The notes under the pieces are model-generated. The model ran no database searches. It worked only from the letters and a program-made list of their open reading frames with translations, and was not told the origin of the DNA. A DNA stretch of 52,597 nt from Aggregatibacter actinomycetemcomitans DSM 8324 (GTDB lineage Bacteria > Pseudomonadota > Gammaproteobacteria > Enterobacterales > Pasteurellaceae): contig NZ_AQUU01000012.1 of NCBI RefSeq assembly GCF_000372365.1, forward strand, positions 1 through 52,597, written 5' to 3'. Positions 48,372 through 52,597 of this stretch are shown in pieces (within the stretch, counting starts at the first letter, position 1; each line of letters opens with the position of its first letter). Both the position numbers and the translations under genes were made by a program.

Positions 48372-49376
48372 TTATTTTGCCAATACATTCTGCAACGCTT
48401 GATAAATAAGCTGTGCCTGTTCGCCGGAGAGGGCGGTTTTATTTTCGTCGGAAATAACCACCGCACTTTGTTTACCTACAGCGGCAAGCTGCATTTGGTA
48501 AGTGCCTTTTCCCAAGTCCGGCAGCTGCATTCCTACGCGGCGCCATTCTTCTTGTGATAAAGGTTTGTACTCTAACTCACGAATGCCTCGGCTACCGGTT
48601 TCTTCCTGAATTTCAAAGCCTAGTTTTGGCAGAGCGGAACCTAAACGCTGCCAGGCGTTATCAAATGATGTCGCCAACACTAATGCGGTTCTGCCGTTGG
48701 CGTCGGTGGCAATAGCGGACTGAATTGGTGAGAAAGTGGCGCCGTTAAGGGCTTGTTGCTGTTTTTGGTAAGCGGAATTTAGCTCCCCCACCAATTGATT
48801 TAAGCGATCGGAGGCATAACGTTGCTTATCCGTAAAATTAGGCGTGAAAATGGTGTCATCACGTTTCATTTGCAACACGGAAATAACTAAGGCGCTGGCG
48901 TGCTGCGCGTTGACTTCTTCAATCTGATAGCGGATTTTGGTGTTTTCCAAATCGTCGGCACGACCGGTATTCGCCCAGTCGGTTAATAATTTATTGCCTT
49001 CCACGGTGTAGCTAATGTCTTGTTCTTTGAGCAGGCGCTCTACTTGGGTTAAGTTGTAAACGCTTTGTTTGTCCGGCGTATAAGCGATCAGTGCACGTTC
49101 ACCGTCAAATTGTGTTACGGAATTACTGATGATTGCCAATGGCAAGGATGGCGGACGAATATCTACACCGTCGGTTCTGCTGATTTTAACTGGTGGTAAT
49201 TGATATTCCGCGCTTTGTGCCGGCAGATTCACGCCGCCACTGGCTAACGGAGTAAAATATGGTAATTCGCTGTTGGATTTTTGATAGGTATCACCTGCTT
49301 GTTGTTTACTTTCGTTACCGGTGGAGCAGGCGCTGAGTGCGGTGACGATTGCTACGGTTAATAGCCATTTTTTCAT
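48372..49376 (-). CDS. bamC: Outer membrane assembly lipoprotein BamC
   Basis: Lipoprotein partner of BamA and BamD in the machine that inserts beta-barrel proteins into the outer membrane. The 334-residue protein has a lipoprotein signal with lipobox LSAC (Cys17), an unstructured N-terminal stretch containing LPYFTPLASGGVNLPAQSAEY, and two helix-grip domains (about 90-210 and 225-330). It follows dapA, the conserved dapA-bamC (nlpB) pair, with a 112-base gap that holds a hairpin. An uptake core lies near 48461. Confidence 0.93.
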   Translation of the reverse strand: MKKWLLTVAIVTALSACSTGNESKQQAGDTYQKSNSELPYFTPLASGGVNLPAQSAEYQLPPVKISRTDGVDIRPPSLPLAIISNSVTQFDGERALIAYTPDKQSVYNLTQVERLLKEQDISYTVEGNKLLTDWANTGRADDLENTKIRYQIEEVNAQHASALVISVLQMKRDDTIFTPNFTDKQRYASDRLNQLVGELNSAYQKQQQALNGATFSPIQSAIATDANGRTALVLATSFDNAWQRLGSALPKLGFEIQEETGSRGIRELEYKPLSQEEWRRVGMQLPDLGKGTYQMQLAAVGKQSAVVISDENKTALSGEQAQLIYQALQNVLAK

Positions 49377-49450
49377 AAATTACCCTTTTGCTTCATGATT
49401 AGGATGTTGCGTAAAAATTGTTTTTTTCGACAGGAAAATGTGTGAACAGT

Positions 49451-49476
49451 TCAGGGCCTATATGAATAGGTCCTGA
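49451..49476. repeat. Hairpin between dapA and bamC
   Basis: TCAGGGCCTAT (49451-49461) pairs with ATAGGTCCTGA (49466-49476) with one wobble and a four-base loop. No T-run on the minus strand. It may be a processing or partial termination site between the two genes. Confidence 0.45.
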
Positions 49477-49488
49477 TGAATACTGCGT

Positions 49489-50382
49489 TTAAAGCAAGCC
49501 GGCGGCTTTTAATGCGTCTACGACTTTTGGCTGTGCCTGTTCGCTTAATGTGGTGAGCGGCAGACGTAATACCGGCTCCTGAATCAAGCCTAATTTGTAA
49601 CACGCCCATTTCACCGGAATTGGATTTGATTCGACGAACAGATTTTTGTGTAGCGGCATTAAGCGTTGGTTGATTTGTTCCGCCTCATCAAATTTACCCG
49701 CGCGGGCAAGATGGCACATTTTTGCCATATCGGCGGCTGCCACGTTGTTCGTGACGGAAATCACGCCTTGCGCGCCCAGTTTCATGGCTTCCAAACCGGT
49801 AGCATCGTCGCCGCTTAAAATGATGAAATCTTCGCCGGCAAGTTGTTTGATCTTTTGTACACGACTTACATCGCCGGTGGCTTCTTTAATCCCCACAATA
49901 TTGCTGATTTTTGCCAAACGACCGATGGTTTCAGGCAATAAATCACTGCCGGTGCGTCCCGGTACATTATAAAGAATTTGTGGAATATCGGTGCATTCGG
50001 CGATGGCTTTGAAGTGTTGATACATGCCTTCTTGAGTCGGCTTGTTGTAGTAAGGCACAACGGATAAACAACCGGCAATGCCACTGTTGTTGAGTAATTT
50101 GGTCATGGTGATGGCCTCGCTGGTGGCATTAGCACCGGTGCCGGCAATAACCGGAATACGTCCATCGGCAAATTCAACGGTTTTTAAAATGGCTTTTACA
50201 TTTTCATCAATGCTCAAGGTGGCAGACTCACCGGTGGTTCCGACGGAAACGATAGCATCGGTGCCGCTCTTGATGTGAAATTCCACTAATTTTTTTAAGG
50301 TTTCAAAATCGACTTCACCATGGCTGTCCATTGGTGTCACTAATGCAACAATACTGCCTTGAAATAAAGGATGATTTGACAT
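49489..50382 (-). CDS. dapA: 4-hydroxy-tetrahydrodipicolinate synthase
   Basis: Condenses pyruvate with aspartate semialdehyde, the first step committed to lysine and diaminopimelate. The 297-residue protein has the aldolase-class barrel with TTGESATL near 46-53, the catalytic Tyr in [13 protein letters not shown] (near 136) and the Schiff-base Lys in [10 protein letters not shown] (near 164). The ribosome site CGGAGGCTTTT precedes ATG 50382. It is divergent from bcp; the 157-base gap between them is AT-rich and should hold both promoters. bamC follows. Confidence 0.96.
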   Translation of the reverse strand: MSNHPLFQGSIVALVTPMDSHGEVDFETLKKLVEFHIKSGTDAIVSVGTTGESATLSIDENVKAILKTVEFADGRIPVIAGTGANATSEAITMTKLLNNSGIAGCLSVVPYYNKPTQEGMYQHFKAIAECTDIPQILYNVPGRTGSDLLPETIGRLAKISNIVGIKEATGDVSRVQKIKQLAGEDFIILSGDDATGLEAMKLGAQGVISVTNNVAAADMAKMCHLARAGKFDEAEQINQRLMPLHKNLFVESNPIPVKWACYKLGLIQEPVLRLPLTTLSEQAQPKVVDALKAAGLL

Positions 50383-50539
50383 AAAAGCCTCCGTTTTATT
50401 TGTTATTTTGTCATAACGATTCGAATAAAAAGGATCGAAAACCGTTGTTTTTGCTTGCTAATAGCTATTTAAGATCGCTAAAATAGCCTTAATTTGCAAG
50501 AGATTTTTTTATTTTTTTGTATTTTAAGAAGGATTTCAA

Positions 50540-51004
50540 ATGGAAACATTAAAAGTCGGTGAAAATGCACCGCACTTTACCTTGTTGGATCAACATAACC
50601 AATCGGTTTCTTTAACCCAATTTCAAGGTAAAAAAGTATTGGTTTATTTTTATCCGAAAGTCTTAACACCTGGCTGTACCACACAAGCCTGCGGTTTACG
50701 CGATAGTAAAGCGGAATTGGACAGATTAGGTGTGGTTGTTCTCGGCATCAGCCCGGACAGTCCGAAAAAATTAGCCCAATTTGCGGAAAAGAAAGCGCTG
50801 AATTTCACTTTATTATCTGATGAAAATCATCAGGTTGCCGAACAATTCGGTGTGTGGGGTGAAAAGAAATTTATGGGCCGAACGTTTGACGGTATTCACC
50901 GTATCAGTTTTTTAATTGATGAGCTGGGAAAAGTCGAACAGGTATTTGATAAATTTAAAACGACGGATCACCATCAAATGGTGCTGGGTTATTTGCAGAA
51001 GTGA
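50540..51004 (+). CDS. bcp: Thioredoxin-dependent peroxiredoxin Bcp
   Basis: Reduces hydrogen and organic peroxides with thioredoxin. The 154-residue protein has the PrxQ pattern: VYFYPKVLTPGCTTQACGLRD with peroxidatic Cys46 and resolving Cys51, five residues apart, as in E. coli Bcp. The later GRTFDGIHRISFLID block closes the fold. The ribosome site AAGAAGGATTTCAA precedes ATG 50540. An uptake core lies near 50568 in the start of the gene (encoding PHFT). Confidence 0.95.
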   Translation: METLKVGENAPHFTLLDQHNQSVSLTQFQGKKVLVYFYPKVLTPGCTTQACGLRDSKAELDRLGVVVLGISPDSPKKLAQFAEKKALNFTLLSDENHQVAEQFGVWGEKKFMGRTFDGIHRISFLIDELGKVEQVFDKFKTTDHHQMVLGYLQK

Positions 51005-51028
51005 GTTATTCATCGAACTAAAACGAAA

Positions 51029-51056
51029 GACCGCACAAAAGTGCGGTCGTTTTTTT
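51029..51056. terminator. Inverted uptake-sequence terminator after bcp
   Basis: GACCGCAC (51029-51036), loop AAAA, GTGCGGTC (51041-51048), then GTTTTTTT. A strong terminator between converging bcp and the autotransporter gene. Confidence 0.85.
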
Positions 51057-51067
51057 CGGTGTTTTTA

Positions 51068-52597
51068 CTACCAGTAATAATTCAGTTTTACACCAAGTTG
51101 ATTTTGGCGTTCCCCATGTTTACCTTGGTTCACAGCTGCGTAGGCAGATATTTTCCAATCTCGCAAACCAATGCTTAAACTTGCGTTATTATGCCAATAA
51201 GGACCAATAGCGACACCAAACTCTTTACCATTAATATTTTGGCTATAAGATTTTCCTAATGTTGTTACATAATAGGTTGAGAATGCCGGCGTCACTTCAA
51301 TACCATCAACATTGTAGGTATTACTGAATTTTAAGCCTGTATGGTAAGCGACCAGACTAAAGCCGGGACTTCTCACGTTTAACCCGTTGATTTCACCACC
51401 GGTAGAGCTTAGATGGTGATAACGAAGTCCCCAAATTGGCGTCACTTTGAAATCTTCAAGTTCGAAGTCGTAGGCAAAATTCATACCGACACTAATGATT
51501 TTACGTTTCAATTTGCTATTGCCAATTTTACTGCTTGACCAACCATAACCAATATCAAGTGCTTTACTGTATTGATCAAAGTTTTGTTTAGCGTAGGCTG
51601 TGATTTTAGTGAGGGTATCTTTTCCACTCAATGGACCGTATTGATTATCGGTTTTGGCATGAGTAAATGTGCCGCCTAAAACCACGCCGTTATCCAATTG
51701 GGCTTCATCATTACCTAACGTAATTTGGTTACTTTTAGCGCGGTAATTATTGGTATCACCACCGTGACCGTGCATATCGCTATTAACGTATTCAACCCAA
51801 ACACCACCAAGAGTGCGGTAGAAACTTGTTCTGTCTAATTTTCTGTCTAAGCGCCCGGAAAGATCTAAATTTAATGTATTCAAGATTGCTACATTGGAAA
51901 CGATCGCATTGGCAACGAGAATTTCATTTGGGTTATATACCGTTGGTGCCTGTGGTGCTACTTCTGTTTCCTCAGATTCCCTAACTTCCGAATTAGCGAC
52001 AACCTCAGCGTCAGCCACACTAGGTTCAAGATTGGCAGGTATTGCCGATGCGATTTCTGTAGTTAAACGTTTAACCACAGAAATGGTTTCTTCAGCATTT
52101 AGTTGATGGGCTGTTTCTTCGTGAGAAGCGACAACTTGTTCAGCTACTTCAGGCTGACTGTTACTGACTTCCTGCGATTCAAGTGTGCTATCTACTTTTA
52201 GCGCAACGTCTTCAGTTTTAGTTTCCGAGTTCGTTTCATCATGAATCATCTCAATGTGTTCTTTAGGCGCTACAGTAATGGTTTTTTCGACATCACTGTT
52301 TTCTCCTTGAATGTCCTCAAGATCTAATGGTGCCATATCACTAGGTAAATCCGTAGGGGCAGTAGAGCGAACAAGAATAACAGGGCTTTCTTCCGATTTT
52401 TCTTCAACTTGTTGAGCTGCAATTTCTTGCTCACGGGCTAGACGGTCGGCTTCTTCACGTTCGGCACGTTCGCGTTCAATACGGGCATTTTCTTCCTGCT
52501 GACGTTGTGCTTCAATCGCGCGTTGACGTTCTTCTTCCACTGCTTTTTGACGGGCGATTTCCTGTTCACGGGCTAGACGGTCGGCTTCTTCACGTTT
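51068..52597 (-). CDS. aae: Autotransporter adhesin, Aae-like (3' part)
   Basis: The C-terminal 509 residues of a type Va autotransporter; the frame is open to the window edge, so the start lies outside. From the edge inward: a highly charged Glu/Arg/Ala repeat region (about 65 residues seen), an acidic Val/Glu/Ser-rich passenger stretch (about 65-225), the linker helix region (NEILVANAIVSNVAILN) and a C-terminal beta-barrel (about 260-509) ending LGVKLNYYW with aromatic final residue. The barrel is of the IgA protease/Hap type. The 45-residue repeat and barrel resemble Aae, an epithelial-cell adhesin of A. actinomycetemcomitans; this naming is from memory. Confidence 0.8.
   Translation of the reverse strand, partial: KREEADRLAREQEIARQKAVEEERQRAIEAQRQQEENARIERERAEREEADRLAREQEIAAQQVEEKSEESPVILVRSTAPTDLPSDMAPLDLEDIQGENSDVEKTITVAPKEHIEMIHDETNSETKTEDVALKVDSTLESQEVSNSQPEVAEQVVASHEETAHQLNAEETISVVKRLTTEIASAIPANLEPSVADAEVVANSEVRESEETEVAPQAPTVYNPNEILVANAIVSNVAILNTLNLDLSGRLDRKLDRTSFYRTLGGVWVEYVNSDMHGHGGDTNNYRAKSNQITLGNDEAQLDNGVVLGGTFTHAKTDNQYGPLSGKDTLTKITAYAKQNFDQYSKALDIGYGWSSSKIGNSKLKRKIISVGMNFAYDFELEDFKVTPIWGLRYHHLSSTGGEINGLNVRSPGFSLVAYHTGLKFSNTYNVDGIEVTPAFSTYYVTTLGKSYSQNINGKEFGVAIGPYWHNNASLSIGLRDWKISAYAAVNQGKHGERQNQLGVKLNYYW
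52422..52597 (-). repeat. 135-bp tandem repeats in the autotransporter
   Basis: The coding stretch KREEADRLAREQEIA starts at 52597 and returns (EREEADRLAREQEIA) exactly 135 bases further on; 52557-52597 and 52422-52462 differ at only a few positions. One full 45-codon unit and the start of the next are visible; more units probably lie beyond the window. In-frame unit length means copy-number change keeps the protein readable. Confidence 0.85.

Overview
The window looks like chromosome of a naturally competent Pasteurellaceae, most likely Aggregatibacter (A. actinomycetemcomitans or a close relative). The 9-base Haemophilus-type DNA uptake core (AAGTGCGGT or its complement) occurs about fifty times, roughly once per kb, both inside genes and as inverted pairs forming hairpins after genes. 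Most proteins resemble Haemophilus orthologues. A chromosomal nadV (growth without added NAD) and an Aae-like autotransporter with 135-bp repeats point to Aggregatibacter. The species call is inference.

Layout. 1-626: 3' end of an rRNA operon with two diverged 5S genes, tRNA-Asp and tRNA-Trp. 720-1836: dead IS3-family element. 1.9-5.1 kb: pth, ychF behind a long inverted repeat, a degraded methyltransferase-like fragment, and a uracil-DNA-glycosylase-like gene. 5.1-12.3 kb: cysK, cysZ, zipA, ligA (with an AT-rich mosaic patch), tdk, a small membrane protein, tsaD. 12.5-19.3 kb: the rpsU-dnaG-rpoD operon, then lon with a heat-shock promoter, and tRNA-Ser. 19.4-21.2 kb: dauA.

21.2-28.56 kb is an AT-rich accessory block: a DMT exporter, a broken secreted PP2C-like gene, and an operon for hexuronate use (uxuA, a UxuR-like regulator, a GH31 glycosidase) whose TRAP transporter is cut off at its 5' side. 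28.6-29.9 kb: a solitary MolA-like binding protein with a ModE-like palindrome upstream.

30-43.3 kb is mostly core metabolism on the minus strand: rpiA-serA, rdgB-ybjQ-hemW, comE1, hflK-hflC, a phosphopantetheinyl transferase, and a thr operon (thrL leader, thrA, thrB, an inserted secreted protein, thrC). 43.4-45.5 kb: nadV overlapping yggS. 45.6-48.2 kb: a two-gene ABC importer with fused permease and binding protein. 48.4-51 kb: dapA-bamC and bcp. The window ends inside the autotransporter.

I found no CRISPR array, prophage, restriction system or clear new defence system. The most unusual items are the methionine-rich thr leader, the ligA mosaic, the 30-bp perfect inverted repeat before ychF, the 7-bp duplication that breaks the PP2C-like gene, the compensated second 5S gene and the EgtU-like fused importer.
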